60,000 nucleotides of DNA from Polytrichum commune (lineage: Eukaryota; Streptophyta; Polytrichopsida; Polytrichales; Polytrichaceae), in the NCBI GenBank assembly GCA_950295325.1, contig OX485807.1:7072501-7132500 (forward strand), written 5' to 3'. The notes beneath the pieces are model-generated. The model did not search any database and had not been told where the DNA came from. It saw nothing but the letters and a program-made list of their open reading frames with translations. The position numbers were made by a program, and so were the translations under genes. Positions 22,243 to 34,461 of this stretch are shown one piece after another; position 1 is the first letter of the stretch, and every line of letters begins with the position of its first letter.

Positions 22243-23172
22243 TGTCGCAACCCTTGCTAGGTCCCTTAACAATCTTGCCAATTTTCGTTTCTAGCAAAGG
22301 TTAGGAGCGCTAACCCTTCGCATTCCGCCATGCTAATGGATACCTCCTCTTACCCCGGACCAATAGTTCATAGGAGGGAACCAACCCTCCTACTTTGCTT
22401 TCAGGACTCACCCCTTAATCGGTAACCCATTCCTAGATGTGGACTTCCATCCATGGAAGTCCAATCCCTTGTTGATCATCGCATTGCCGGAGCAACACTA
22501 CAACAACCCGAACCATACTAGGCAACTATGGCCTCACAATGGGCCAATGCCACCTCACCCATATAAGCTTCTAGGACTCTACACGGAGCCCCTACCCCAC
22601 CGCCAACCAACCTCTTGTCTCTCTACCAAGAGTTGGGGCCAAGTGGACATTTTCCCTTAGCGGCTGGGCCTAGAACCCCCCCCCAGCAGCTTCAGACCAT
22701 CATAACTTCCTTGTATGATGTCTGATCATAACAACCAACCACTCCATCCTCATCTACGCTTCATGTAGATGCCGATGGACTCCTCACTTGCCCCATTCGG
22801 ACAAGTATTGAGGACGTTATGCCTGTTTGAACCTTGGCAGTCCCGGGAATCACTCCCAGGCACTGCTGTACCAGGGCGCTGTCCCGGGACAGCGCCCCAC
22901 TCAAATGGCCATAACTCCTAGCTCACACCTCCGATTGAGGTGTTCTTGAGCATTCTAGAATCACCACGCCATGACCTACGCATAGCTCATGGCCTCACCC
23001 TCATGCCTCCTAGTCTTCGTGGGTGGGAGGCGTTCCCAACGCCCGGGGCCCTCACCCACACTAGGATCACTTGGGCCCTCTCAACAACGGCGCCACAAGT
23101 CCCGGGTGTCACTCCGGGGTCCCCCTTGTGCCCATGGTGTTTCGGCCACTCCTCATGGAGAGGTGCGCGACA
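22243..23172 (-). mobile_element. C4: solo LTR of C family (930 bp)
   Basis: Complete LTR termini, flanked by GAGGG on both sides (22238-22242, 23173-23177). Shorter than usual because roughly 50 bp are deleted near 22551. A solo LTR forms when the two LTRs of one element recombine. Confidence 0.95.
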
Positions 23173-23177
23173 GAGGG

Positions 23178-23991
23178 AAACCTCACTAATCGGGCAGGTT
23201 GAGTAACGTCTAGGTGGGATAGCCGCTGGTCAGGTTGGGTGAGATCCGGAAGGGATCCGGACTTACGCCAACCTGATCTTCTGAAGAGGTCGCACCGCCC
23301 TTAGACGGACCAATCCGGATGGTGGTACGGATCGCCCAGTTAGCCCAGATTGAGTAGAATCCAGGGTAGAGGTAGCCGGATAGATCCGTCGGAAGGAGAA
23401 GGGAAGGTCCGGATCCGTAAGGGTTCCGGGTTGGAGGCCACCTCCGGAGTGTAGTAGGAAGAGATCCTCATTGTTCCGGATGTTTAGGTAACGTCCCGGT
23501 GAGACAGCCGTGGGGAGGATTAGGCAAAGGTCCGGAAGGGTTCCGGACTGATCTGATCTTCTGAAGGGGTCTCATCACCGGTGGACGGGACAATCCGGAT
23601 AGTGGTACGGGTCACCCACTCATCCCGTCGAGTCAGACCTCCGGTCGGAATCCGGACTTTTCTGGTCACTGTGGTCCCTAGATACAATCCGGATCTCTCT
23701 GCGTGACCTGCCAGGACGGATCTGATCAATCCGGATTGGTTGTGAGGGAGTTTCCGGATTCTAATCTTATCAAGGACGTCTTCACCGGAAGAAACCACCT
23801 ATTCTAGAGGGTAGGCGTAGAGGGGTGAGTAAGCATTATAATTAGGACCTAGAGGTACAATCCGGAAAGGCACTCTCCGGAAAAAGGCTAAGAGTGTCCA
23901 TAAAAACCAAAAGTCCGGAAACTAGGGTTTCCGGAAACTTGGCTGAGGAAAAGGAAATAAGTAGGTACGGAGGGTTCTAGACCTCCTACAC
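23178..23991 (-). other. H-element 3' region downstream of integrase, with tandem duplication
   Basis: Rich in TCCGGA and not coding. Two copies of a segment about 280 bp apart: GTAACGTC at 23203 and 23488, and CTGATCTTCTGAAG at 23273 and 23553, each followed by a GACGG...CAATCCGGAT...GTGGTACGG block. Integrase ends at its left-hand stop near 23992. Confidence 0.65.
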
Positions 23992-25281
23992 TTAACAGAA
24001 TCCCTGGACGATACTAGGGTCATCCGGACAAACCCGGATTAGGCACTTAAAACATGCCAATCCGGATATTTTGGTGTTCGCGTGTTCCCACATAGTACGC
24101 TCGAGGGCTTCCGCGCGGGCCTCCTCCAAGTCCTGGATGGCCATCATCCGGTATCCTGGGTCTTCCGTCCGGGTCCCCTCTCGGTACGCCATGACCCGTA
24201 AGGTCTCTATTTCCAATTCCACTCCATGAATAACCCCCTGCCCAAATACAAGAAAGAATGGACTCTTACCCGTAGTCCGCTTTTCCGAGGTGTTGTATGC
24301 ATGCACGGCGGAAGGTAACTTCTGGTCCCAATCCGTCTTGTGGGCGGATACCATTTTATTTAAAAAAATTCCGACTATGCCGTTGGCCCGTTCCGTCAGT
24401 CCATTTGCCTTTGGATTGTATGGCGTCGTCTTCCGGTGTTTGATGGAGTAGCGGGAGGTGATGTTGAAAATCACATCGTTTAGGAAATGTTTTCCCCTAT
24501 CGCTCACTAATTCCAGCGGATGGCCGAACCGCATCATGATTTCTTCGAACAGAAATGATGCCGCCGTGATGGTGTCATTCTTTACGGTGGCCCTTGCCTC
24601 CACCCATTTGGTCGCATAATCCGTGGCGAGGATTATGTATCTCCGCTTCCGGGCACTCATGGGATCTATGGGACCGATAAAATCAATTCCCCATTTTTCA
24701 AAGGGTGCGAGCGGGATGATCGGTGTTAGCGGCCAATGGTTCCGGAACGACGGAGCACCCGTCCTTTGGCACTGATCGCACCTCCCTACAAAGGCCTTTA
24801 CATCCCTGTTAGCATACGGCCACTAGTATCCGGCTTTCCGGATCCGGTGGATGGTGGTGACGGCTGCGAAGTGTCCTCCCGACGGGCCGGAATGGAGAGC
24901 CCTCACGACCTTCCCCTGTTCCGGCTTCTCCAAGCACCGCCGGAGCTAGTCGTCCGGACCCATCCGGAAAAGGGTTCCCTTAATTAAGGTGAAGGGGGCC
25001 ACCTTGGTCTGAAAGACCATCTTCTCTTCCCTCGACAATCCTGGAGGGTAGGTTTTCGCCGTTAAGTACTTGAGGACGTCCTCGTACACGGAAGGTTCCT
25101 CCCCGGAGAGGTGGAATACGGGAACATCGTCCGGAAACTCATCCGGAAATGAGGTTTCTATGGTGGAGGCCGCTTCCGGTCCTCTCTGCCGGGACAAGTA
25201 GTCTGCATTGGAGTTGGCTTTCCCGGATTTGACTACTACCTCGTAGTCGAATTCCTGGAGTATGAGGATCCAGTGGGCTAT
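23992..25281 (-). pseudogene. H-element RNase H end and integrase
   Basis: The frame enters from 26262 after removal of C5 (SERIAHWILILQEFDYEVV spans the join). RNase H ends at ANSNADYLSRQ (about 25200). A linker and zinc-binding region with GHFAAV and CDQCQ follow (24990-24730), then the integrase core. DDE residues are D at 24682-24684 (WGIDFIG), D at 24499-24501 (VSDRGKHF) and E at 24391-24393 (TERANG), with the canonical 35 residues between the last two. Two Trp codons have become TAG (24946-24948, 24823-24825), otherwise the frame is open to the stop near 23992. No chromodomain. Resembles Athila/Tat-type Ty3/gypsy integrases. Confidence 0.88.
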
Positions 25282-26256
25282 TGTCGCAACCCTTGCTAGC
25301 CCCCCTTGACAATCTTGCCAATTTTCAATTCTAGCAAAGGTTACGAGCGCTAACCATTCGCATTCCGCCATGCTAATGGTTAGCTCCTCCTACCCCGGAC
25401 CTTATAGTTCATAAGAGGGAACCAACCCTCCTACTTTATTTTCGGGACTCACCCCTTAAGCGGTAACCCATTCCTAGATGTGGACTTCCATCCATGGAAG
25501 TCCAATCTTATGTTGATCATCGCGTTGCCGGAGCAACACTACAACAACCCGAACCATACTAGGCAACTATGGCTTCACAATGGGCCAATGCCCATGGAGG
25601 CCGTGCCGTTTGGCCTCGGGTGGGTGAGGCCACACCACCTCACCCATATAAGCCTCTAGGACTCTACACGGGGCCCCTACCCCACCGTCAACCAACCTCT
25701 TGTCTCTCTACCAAGAGTTGGGGCCAAGTGGACATTTTCCTTTAGCTGCTGGGCCTAGAACCCCCCCCAGCAGCTTCAGACCATCATAACTTCCTTGTAT
25801 GATGTCTGATCATAACAACCAACCACTCCATCTTCATCTACGCTCCACGTAGATGCCGATGGACTCCTCACTTGCCCCATTTGGCCAAGTCTAGAGGAAG
25901 TTATGCCTGCTTGAACCTTGGCAGTCCCGGGAATCACTCCCAGGCACTGCTGTACCAGGGCGCTGTCCCGGGACAGCGCCCCACTCAAATGGCCATAACT
26001 CCTAGCTCACACCTCCGATTGAGGTGTTCTTGAGCATTCTAGAATCACCACGCCATGAGCTACCCATAGCTCATGGCCTTACCCTTGTGCCTCCTAGTCT
26101 CCGTGGGTGGGAGGCGTTCCCAACGCCCGGGGCCCTCACCCACACTAGGATCACTTGGGCCCTCTCACCAACGGCGCCACAAGTCCCGGGTGTCACTCCG
26201 GGGTCCCCCTTGTGCCCATGGTGTTTCGGCCACTCCTCATGGAGAGGTGCGCGACA
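25282..26256 (-). mobile_element. C5: solo LTR of C family (975 bp)
   Basis: Intact termini and perfect GCTAT duplication (25277-25281, 26257-26261). Inserted inside the H RNase H frame. Confidence 0.96.
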
Positions 26257-26261
26257 GCTAT

Positions 26262-26761
26262 CCTTTCGGATAAGTCCGGCTTATTAACCAGGTACTTCAA
26301 GGAGTTGTGGTCGGTGTGGAATACGATCTAGTATCCTAAGAGGTAGTGCCGGAACTTCCTACACGCGTATACCACCGCTAAGGCCTCTCTTTCCGTGGTG
26401 GTGTAGTTCCGCTCCGCCGGGCTCATTTGTTGGCTGGCGTAATAAATGGGGCCTTCCCTCCGGCCCTCTTGGTATTGCCATAGTATGGCTCCAAGGCACC
26501 ATCCGGAAGCATCCAAGGTTACATGGAACTCCCGTCCCCAATCCGGCGGGGTAAGAATGGGTGTCGTGGTCAAGGCCCTCTTGAGTTGCTCGAAAACTTG
26601 CTGCCGTCTATCCGTCCAGACGAAGTCCGTTTCCCGCTTTAGGAGCTCAGTCAAGGTCGTAGCTACCTTAGCATAGGAGGCTATAAACCTCCGGTAGTAC
26701 CCCACGCACCCAAGGAATCCCCGGACTTCTCGGACCGTCGTGGGGGCTATGAGAGCCAAAA
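26262..26761 (-). pseudogene. H-element RT thumb and RNase H
   Basis: Begins at the C6 site and reads VREVRGFLGCVGYYRRF (thumb), then RNase H with TLDASGWCLGAILWQ (first catalytic Asp), TTTEREALAVVYACRKF (Glu and helix) and, across a stop, the HTDH motif. The stop is TAG at 26328-26330 in place of a sense codon. The frame joins exactly to the RT segment ending at 33814 when C6 and one CAAAA are removed. Confidence 0.9.
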
Positions 26762-27734
26762 TGTCGCAACCCTTGCTAGGTCCCTTAACAATCTTGCCAA
26801 TTTTCGTTTCTAGCAAAGGTTACGAGCGCTAACCATTCGCATTCCGCCATGCTAATGGATAGCTCCTCTTACCCCGGACCAATAGTTCATAGGAGGGAAC
26901 CAACCCTCCTACTTTGCTTTCGGGACTCACCCCTTAATTGGTAGCCCATTTCCCCAATGTGGACTTCCATCCATGGAAGTCCAATCCTATGTTGATCATC
27001 GCGTTGCCGGAGCAACACTACAACAACCCGAAGCATACTAGGCAACTATGGCCTCACAATAGGCCAAAGCCCATGGAGGCCTTGCCGTTCGGCCTCGGGT
27101 GGGTGAGGCCACACCACCTCACCCATATAAGCCTCTAGGACTCTACACGGAGCCCCTACCCCACCGCCAACCAACCTCTTGTCTCTCTACCAAGAGTTGG
27201 GGCCAAGTGGACATTTTCCCTTAGCTGCTGGGCCTAGAACCCCCCCAGCAGCTTCAGACCATCATAACTTCCTTGTATGATGTCTGATCATAACAACCAA
27301 CCACTCCATCCTCATCTACGCTTCACGTAGATGCCGATGGACTCCTCGCTTGCCCCATTCGGGCAAGTCTTCACGAAGTTATGCGTGTTTGAACCTTGGC
27401 AGTCCCGGGAATCACTCCCAGGCACTGCTGTACCAGGGCGCTGTCCCGGGACAGCGCCCCACTCAAATGGCCATAACTCCTAGCTCACACCTCCGATTGA
27501 GGTGTTCTTGAGCTTTCTAGAATCACCACGCCATGAGCTACGCATAGCTCATGGCCTTACCCTTGTGCCTCCTAGTCTTCGTGGGTGGGAGGCGTTCCCA
27601 ACGCCCGGGGCCCTCACCCACACTAGGATCACTTGGGCCCTCTCACCAACGGCGCCACATGTCCCGGGTGTCACTCCGGGGTCCCCCTTGTGCCCATGGT
27701 GTTTCGGGCACTCCTCATGGAGAGGTGCGCGACA
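26762..27734 (-). repeat. C6 3' LTR
   Basis: 973 bp, virtually identical to 32836-33808. Confidence 0.96.
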
Positions 27735-28548
27735 CTCACCCCCACCAAACGGAGTCGATGCCCTCATCGACTATACTCGTAGTCGGCACACCAATTCTCA
27801 AGTTGCCATCCTCTATGGTGCGGCATTGTGTTTACCTTAGGGCGCGACCCCCACAATGCATCTTCAAATTTGGCATAGTCCCAAAGGTGTCGTTCCTAGG
27901 TGGTCCGTTAGCGACCTTGGATCTCTCCTCCAAGGACCTAACCTACACTAGACCCACCTACTTTGGGACTCACTTGGGTTGCCCCTCCTTTGGGGCCTCC
28001 CCCGTTAGGCTCCACTAGCCTAACGTGACACATCTAGGCGAGACCTCAACGCTTCCACTAAGTTGTCTCGGTTGCAACTCCGAGATGGCTTTCCATTGTT
28101 AAGCCACGCCTCGATCGCACGGGGGTGATGCCAAGTCCCGCCCGACTCGGTTCCCACTTTGCTCTTTCGAGACATGGGTTCATGACTCCCATGCGCCAAC
28201 TCTCGTTAGCTCGCGGGTAGCACTTTTATGAGCACGCGCCATCACCTTGTCCCCGCCCGGACAAGCCCACAATTAAGAAGTTTCTTGGTTTTATCCAAGG
28301 CCCCTCCAAGCCATGGCCCCCAATTACTCGGCTTACCCAACCTAGTTTGGCATGTCTATTCCCCCTCTTCCATTAACCAAGCACAAGTACAAGACTAGGA
28401 CCTCATCTCATACTTTTCTCTTTGCACCACTAAAGTTTGGATTTTATTCCCTCAAGCCAAAGAACAAGTTCATGTCGTGGAGCAATTAACCTCGAAGCTA
28501 AGTGTGCTACTAGCGTCTCTCCCCCACTAAAGGAGATTGATGTCCTCA
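27735..28548 (-). other. C6 3' untranslated region and polypurine tract
   Basis: Same layout as the other copies: purine tract (sense GGTGGGGGTGAG) at 27735-27746, then about 800 bp of conserved non-coding sequence up to the chromodomain stop. Confidence 0.7.
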
Positions 28549-31330
28549 TCAATGCCTACGCTTCATTTTATTGGAATCCTTAGCCTTAGTTTCTTCAAAG
28601 TGCTTCACCAATTCATTGGTGTTGACCATGTCTCTTGCCGCCACCCAAGCGGTTTCTTTCTCATGGTATCCTCACCATTTCACCAAGTACTCATTTGTAC
28701 ATTTTTTTTCATTTTCACTTGGGCTTCCTACACTTGAGGATGCCCTCCTACCTCATGTTCCAAGTGACCTCCACAAGGTCGGGACGTGGCCTAATCACTT
28801 GCTTGTGATCGGGCCACAAGGTGTCGTCCTAAAATGACTTTCGTAATGAGACATGAAATGTCGGATGCACTTTGATGTCCGGCGGTAATTCCAACTTATA
28901 CATGTCCTTGAACACTTGTTGCACAATGGAAAACGAAGTTCCAATTTTGGACATGAACTTTTGAAGTAAGGCCTTTGGGCAAGGTGAAGTTGTCCACATT
29001 CAACAACACCTTATTGGCCCACCTCATACTCCACTTCGCGTCTTCCGGCATTGATTTGCACTCCGTAGCACCTTCGGGCTTTCTCCACCAACAACTTGGT
29101 CATCTCCAAGATTTGTTTACCATCCTTGGCCAAGTCCTCACCATCTTGGTTGAACTCTAGTGTTGAATGTGCCCCCTCGAGAGCTAGGTTAATAGGTTGG
29201 AGCGCATCCACTCCATAAGCCACCACCAAAGACCACCCCTTGGTAGCCAAGTGCGTGGCTACATTGCAATTACACTCCGCTCGACCCACATAGTCCGCCC
29301 AATCTCCTTGGTCCGCCCCCACCAAGTTCCTCAAGTATTGCTTCAAGACTCCATTCACACGCTCCGTTTTCCCAAATATTTGGGAATGCAAGGCCGTGCT
29401 AAACCTTAGTTTCATTGCGACCTCCTTAGAGAAATGCATTGAAAATGCACTTGTGAACTTTGAATCTTGATCCCACACAATCACTCTTGGCAACCCGTGG
29501 TGCCTCAACCATCCTTTGAGAAAAGGCTATGCGGTCTCCAACGCGGTGGCGGTTCCCACAATCAGCACCATGTGTGCCAACTTGGCAAACCGCTCTACCA
29601 TCAACAAGATGGCATCATACCCATGTGACTCCGGCAAACTTGTGATCAAGTCCATGCACATACTATGCCATGGCGCCGACGGGATAAGCAACGGTTGCAA
29701 GAAACCGCCTTGCTTTTGGTAAGAGGCTCGGTTCACTTGGCACTTTATTCACGCCTTCACAAAGTGGGTTATATCCTCCTTTATGCACCGCCAATGGTAC
29801 CTCCATGACACCATTCTATGGCGGTTTTTTCTTTCTCCTCTATGGCCGGCAATAGGACTATCACATTTTTCCTTCAAAACCGATAGCCTCAACTTGCCTT
29901 GAGGCACATACACCCGACTTTGCTTGCACTTGAACAATCCGTCCACCAACTTAACCTCTTTGAGCACCTTGCTCTTGCGAAGCTCACCTAAAAGCTTTTG
30001 TGCCTCGGGGTAGTTAATTTACCCCTCCCGTATCTTGCATCACAAGTTTCCTTCGCCGGCACACATTAGCCACAAGGTTTGGATGGTTCTCATTGCTTGG
30101 AACTCATCCGGTCTACTTAGCGCATCCGGCACCACATTTCCATGGTCCGGTTTGTGGATCAAATCCACCTTCATAAGCGCCAAACTATCATGCCACCGCA
30201 ATGACTTGGCGCTCACTTGCGCTTGTATATGTTAAAATACTTTTAGGACACATTGTCCATGTAGACCTTTGCTTTGTGCGACCCCAAATAGTGTCGCCAC
30301 ATCTTCAAGCAATGCACTACGGCAAAGAAGTTCTTTGTCATGAGTTGGTTGCCTTCTTTGACAACCATCGAGCCTCAAGCCCCCATATGCAAAGGCCATC
30401 CATCTTACATTAACAATCCGCCATTGGCAAAGTCATTCACCCCCGTATGCACCTCAAAAGGTATGTCAAGCTCCGCGAACTTGAGCACGGGCGGCGAAGA
30501 GAACTTGCTCTTAAGCTCCCCAAAGACTTGGTGACAAGGCTAGTCCCACTCTTGGGATAGCCATTTCTTTCACAAGTCGGACAACCATTGAGCTTCATGC
30601 TCCCATATGCAATGGCCATCCATCTTACATTAACAATCCGCCATTGGCAAAGTCATTCACCCCCGTATGCACCTCAAAAGGTTTGTCAAGCTCCGCGAAC
30701 TTGAGCACGGGCGTCAAAGACAATTTTGTATTAAGCTCCCCAAAGACTTTGGGGCAAGGCTCATCCCACTCTTGAGATAGCCATTTCTTTCATAGGTCGC
30801 ACAAGGTTTGACAACCTTTAAGCTTAATACTCTCATAAGCAATGGTCATCCATCTTGGATCAACATCCGCCAATGATAAAGTCCTTCGTCTCCATGTGCA
30901 CCTCAAAATGCTTATGAAAACCCGGAAACTTAACCACATCTTGTGAAGGGAACTTGCTCTTGAGCTTCCCAAAGGCTTGGTGACAAGGCTCATCCCACTC
31001 TTGGGATAGCCATTTTTTCAACAAATTGACTAAGGTCCTAGCAACCTTAGAAAAACCTCGAATGAAGTGGTGGTAGTAGTTGGCTAGGCCAACAAATGAC
31101 CTAAGCCATTTTCTTGAGTCAAGGACCAATTCTCCTTTTGGATGGCCTTGATATTCTTCATGTTTGTCACCAACTTCCTTTGTCACCACATACCTCTAGA
31201 ACTCAATATGTTGTTGAGCAAAGTTATTTTCATTTCTTGGCGGTAACTTTTGGGCAATACATTGATGAATACATCATTGTATCTCCCCAACATCCCACCA
31301 AAGTGGTTTAGGGGAGGCCCATCTTTCCTA
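28549..31330 (-). pseudogene. C6 pol remnant: RT edges, RNase H array, integrase, chromodomain
   Basis: Right to left: pre-RT YNDVFINVLP (about 31270), then directly the thumb (FVGLANYYHHFIRGFSKV, about 31060), so RT fingers and palm are gone. RNase H array 30400-31020 has three units. RNase H end with KPDHGN-like motif at about 30130. Integrase zinc region 29749-29967; core 29011-29736 with MDLITSLPES, VIVWDQDSKF and KTERVNG, so D, D and E are present. The family TAG lies near 29529. GPY/F-like segment about 28850-28970. Chromodomain 28549-28692 (YLVKW, stop, GYHEKETAWVAARDM) with one stop. The best copy for judging the family state because it is youngest. Confidence 0.88.
30400..31020 (-). 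repeat. RNase H tandem array, three units
   Basis: Marker tagccat (reverse of the plus-copy marker) at 30558, 30778 and 31007; spacings 220 and 229. The outermost unit has VHMETKD, as in C3. Confidence 0.88.
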
Positions 31331-32784
31331 GCCTCCCCATAAGTTCTATCGAGTTGCTCCAATTGAACCACGACTATTATGCTTTCTATTTTTCATTTGG
31401 TCCATTAAGACCAAATTCAACTTAGATCCTCCTACCATAGGAGTCCTTGTCAATTTGAACTTCAATTCTTTGCCATTATGACACATCATAATGCACCGCA
31501 AGCACACCGGCTTGCACCTCACATCTATCATGTGAGTTTCAAAGTAGGCGGCCTTCACAATGACATGCATTTCATCTATTTCACTTGGTGTGAAATTTTG
31601 ACAAAAATCCAATGTCCCACATTGAAAGGTTACATGCATCGCGGCCTCCTTTGTCTCATGCGGTTTGCCCTTTCCAAACCGCACCTTGGTGGGCTTGCCC
31701 GCTCTACCAATCGGCAAGCCCCAACTCCCTTATGAGTTTTGGGCTCAAGAAGGCATGGCTTGCCTCTTTGTCAACCCATTAGACGTTTGTCCCATTCATT
31801 TGAGCCTCAAGATATAAAATAGTTGGCCTTGGCTTAAGGCTACTAGCCTTGGCCACAATGCCATCGTCTTACATTTGGTCCTCGGCAACTTGGCTTGGCT
31901 TGGTCCGCAAAGCCAACTTTAAACATTTCGTCCGCGGGACAAATTGGTTTGGTGCCACAAAACCAATTTCTAATAGTTTGTCCGCAAAACAAACATGTTT
32001 TGCCTTGGTAGCACAAAGCCACCTTCCCACACTCCGTCCGCGACACGAACATGAATTGCCTTGGTAGGACAAACCCACCTCCCAACATTCCGTCCGCGGC
32101 ACAAGTATGATTTGCTTTGGAAGCATAAAGCCACCTTTCAACATTCCGTCCGCGGCACCAACATGTTTTGCCTAAGTAAAATGGACCAAACAATTTGCAC
32201 TCATTTCTTTGGGACCTACTTTGGCTAAAGCCACTTGTGGTGATGCGCCGCCAAACTTCTCTTTGGGACCATCGGCTTCAATGCTCTTGCAAACTTGATG
32301 GTCCCCACCATGTCCTCAAGAAGCCTTAGGGACTTAAACAAGGCATCCACCACCCGCTTTTAAAACCCCACCTAAAGGATGCATTTCTTAGAAAGCTCGT
32401 CCGTTTTAGGTGTATCCTTCATTTGTGCGTTTGAATAGCGCACATAGGCCTTAAGAGGCCCCGGGTGCCTCATTAGCACCAAATTCATTCCAACATCAAT
32501 ACCTTCCAAGCATTTCGAATTGGAATTTCAATCCAACATTAATGCCCTCCAAGGTTTTGGGTGCATTCGGTATTCTAGCCCCCGAATACTTTTCGAGGTT
32601 TGCGGGAGCCTTTTCAAAGCATTCCTCCATTTTCCTCACCGAATCCACCCTCATGCCCACCATTGTCATTAGAATCAATGGTATGGTCAAAATCCACTTG
32701 CACATGATCCTTGTTCCAATTTGAGCCTCACAACCTTTTGGAAACCCCGGGCTCACCATCATAACCCGCATTTTTGATAGCCAT
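31331..32784 (-). pseudogene. C6 gag and protease remnant
   Basis: ATG at 32782-32784 (as in C3 the first codons are MAIKNAG, here with an altered first base context). Gag-like core about 32280-32500. Gag repeats 31880-32170. Protease VDKEASHAFLSPKL with Asp at 31770-31772 and D-K-E triad, continuing through HVTFQCGTLDFCQNF to about 31343. Frames are broken in several places. Confidence 0.75.
31880..32170 (-). repeat. Gag-region tandem repeat, about 56-bp units
   Basis: Motif (T/C)CGTCCGC(G/A) recurs near 31929, 31979, 32035, 32091 and 32147, matching the C3 array in reverse. Confidence 0.83.
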
Positions 32785-32817
32785 GTCTCCCTCAAAGTGC
32801 TAGCTCAAATATTGGAA

Positions 32818-32833
32818 CCTTGCTCTGATACCA
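32818..32833 (-). other. C6 primer-binding site
   Basis: Sense TGGTATCAGAGCAAGG, two bases inside the 5' LTR; one base differs from the other copies beyond the 12-base tRNA match. Confidence 0.92.
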
Positions 32834-32835
32834 AG

Positions 32836-33808
32836 TGTCGCAACCCTTGCTAGGTCCCTTAACAATCTTGCCAATTTTCGTTTCTAGCAAAGGTTACGAG
32901 CGCTAACCATTCGCATTCCGCCATGCTAATGGATAGCTCCTCTTACCCCGGACCAATAGTTCATAGGAGGGAACCAACCCTCCTACTTTGCTTTCGGGAC
33001 TCACCCCTTAATTGGTAGCCCATTTCCCCAATGTGGACTTCCATCCATGGAAGTCCAATCCTATGTTGATCATCGCGTTGCCGGAGCAACACTACAACAA
33101 CCCGAAGCATACTAGGCAACTATGGCCTCACAATAGGCCAAAGCCCATGGAGGCCTTGCCGTTCGGCCTCGGGTGGGTGAGGCCACACCACCTCACCCAT
33201 ATAAGCCTCTAGGACTCTACACGGAGCCCCTACCCCACCGCCAACCAACCTCTTGTCTCTCTACCAAGAGTTGGGGCCAAGTGGACATTTTCCCTTAGCT
33301 GCTGGGCCTAGAACCCCCCCAGCAGCTTCAGACCATCATAACTTCCTTGTATGATGTCTGATCATAACAACCAACCACTCCATCCTCATCTACGCTTCAC
33401 GTAGATGCCGATGGACTCCTCGCTTGCCCCATTCGGGCAAGTCTTCACGAAGTTATGCGTGTTTGAACCTTGGCAGTCCCGGGAATCACTCCCAGGCACT
33501 GCTGTACCAGGGCGCTGTCCCGGGACAGCGCCCCACTCAAATGGCCATAACTCCTAGCTCACACCTCCGATTGAGGTGTTCTTGAGCTTTCTAGAATCAC
33601 CACGCCATGAGCTACGCATAGCTCATGGCCTTACCCTTGTGCCTCCTAGTCTTCGTGGGTGGGAGGCGTTCCCAACGCCCGGGGCCCTCACCCACACTAG
33701 GATCACTTGGGCCCTCTCACCAACGGCGCCACATGTCCCGGGTGTCACTCCGGGGTCCCCCTTGTGCCCATGGTGTTTCAGGCACTCCTCATGGAGAGGT
33801 GCGCGACA
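32836..33808 (-). repeat. C6 5' LTR
   Basis: 973 bp with intact TG...CA ends. One visible difference from the 3' LTR. Confidence 0.96.
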
Positions 33809-33813
33809 CAAAA

Positions 33814-34461
33814 TGGCTCTGATTTTGTCCGAATCTACTTGCAAACCCTGTTTGCTAACCACATGTCCCAGTAGGACTCCGGATTCCATTCCTAGGAAGC
33901 ACTTGCCCGGGTGTAACTTTAATCCGGTTTCTCGGCATCTTTGGAAAGTCCTCCGGAGGAACTGGTGGTGTTCCGTCCGTAGGCTGAAAACTGCGAAGTC
34001 ATCTATAAATACCTCTAGAAAGTGTCTTAAAAAATCCTTGAAGATATCCATCATGAGTCTCTGGAACGTACCGGGAGCGTTGCACAATCCGAAGGGCATC
34101 CGGTTGAAGGCGAACGTCCCCCACTCGGTGGTGAATGTTGTTTTGAGCTGGTCGCCCTTCCGGATGACGACCTGGTTGTATCCGGAAAACCCGTCTAAGA
34201 AGCTGTAACACTCGTGTCCGGATACATGGTCCAGTATAATATCCGTGAAGGGTAGCGGCAAGTAGTCCTTCTTAGTGGCAGCGTTCAGCTTCCGGAAGTC
34301 TTGGCAAACCCGGATTTTCACCTTTCCGTCCGCTCCCACCTTTTTGGGCACCACGACTATGGGAGATAATCATTCGGAGTTGCACACCGGATAGATGAAT
34401 CCGGCTTTCAGCAGACTATCGATTTCCTCCCTCACCATCAGCGAGTACTTCGGATTCAGTC
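33814..34461 (-). pseudogene. H-element reverse transcriptase, catalytic core
   Basis: RT motifs in order: SPIVVVPKKVG, CQDFRKLNAATKKDYLPLPF, YSFLDGFSGYNQ (first catalytic Asp), FNRMPFGLCNAPGTFQR, and FIDDFAVF with the Asp pair at 33998-34003, then LGHVVSKQGLQVD. RMPFGLCNAP and FxDDF point to an Athila/Tat-like non-chromovirus. One Trp codon near the start is TGA (34370-34372, after CNSE); the rest is open. Read with 35440-35868 and 26262-26761 it forms one continuous RT. Intact motifs show H was once autonomous for this domain, unlike C. Confidence 0.93.

Larger units (their letters stand above)
26762..33808 (-). mobile_element. C6: full-length, recent C-family element (7,047 bp)
   Basis: Two 973-bp LTRs (26762-27734, 32836-33808) with a 5,101-bp internal region and perfect CAAAA duplication (26757-26761, 33809-33813). 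I found one LTR difference (27706 G against 33780 A), so insertion is very recent. Yet it carries every family defect: no RT core, altered protease, altered RNase H, TAG in integrase. It must have been copied with proteins supplied by another element. Confidence 0.95.

Noticed and set aside
22243-23172. C4 as a separate, shorter LTR family
   Set aside because: It aligns throughout to the C LTR apart from one deletion of about 50 bp.
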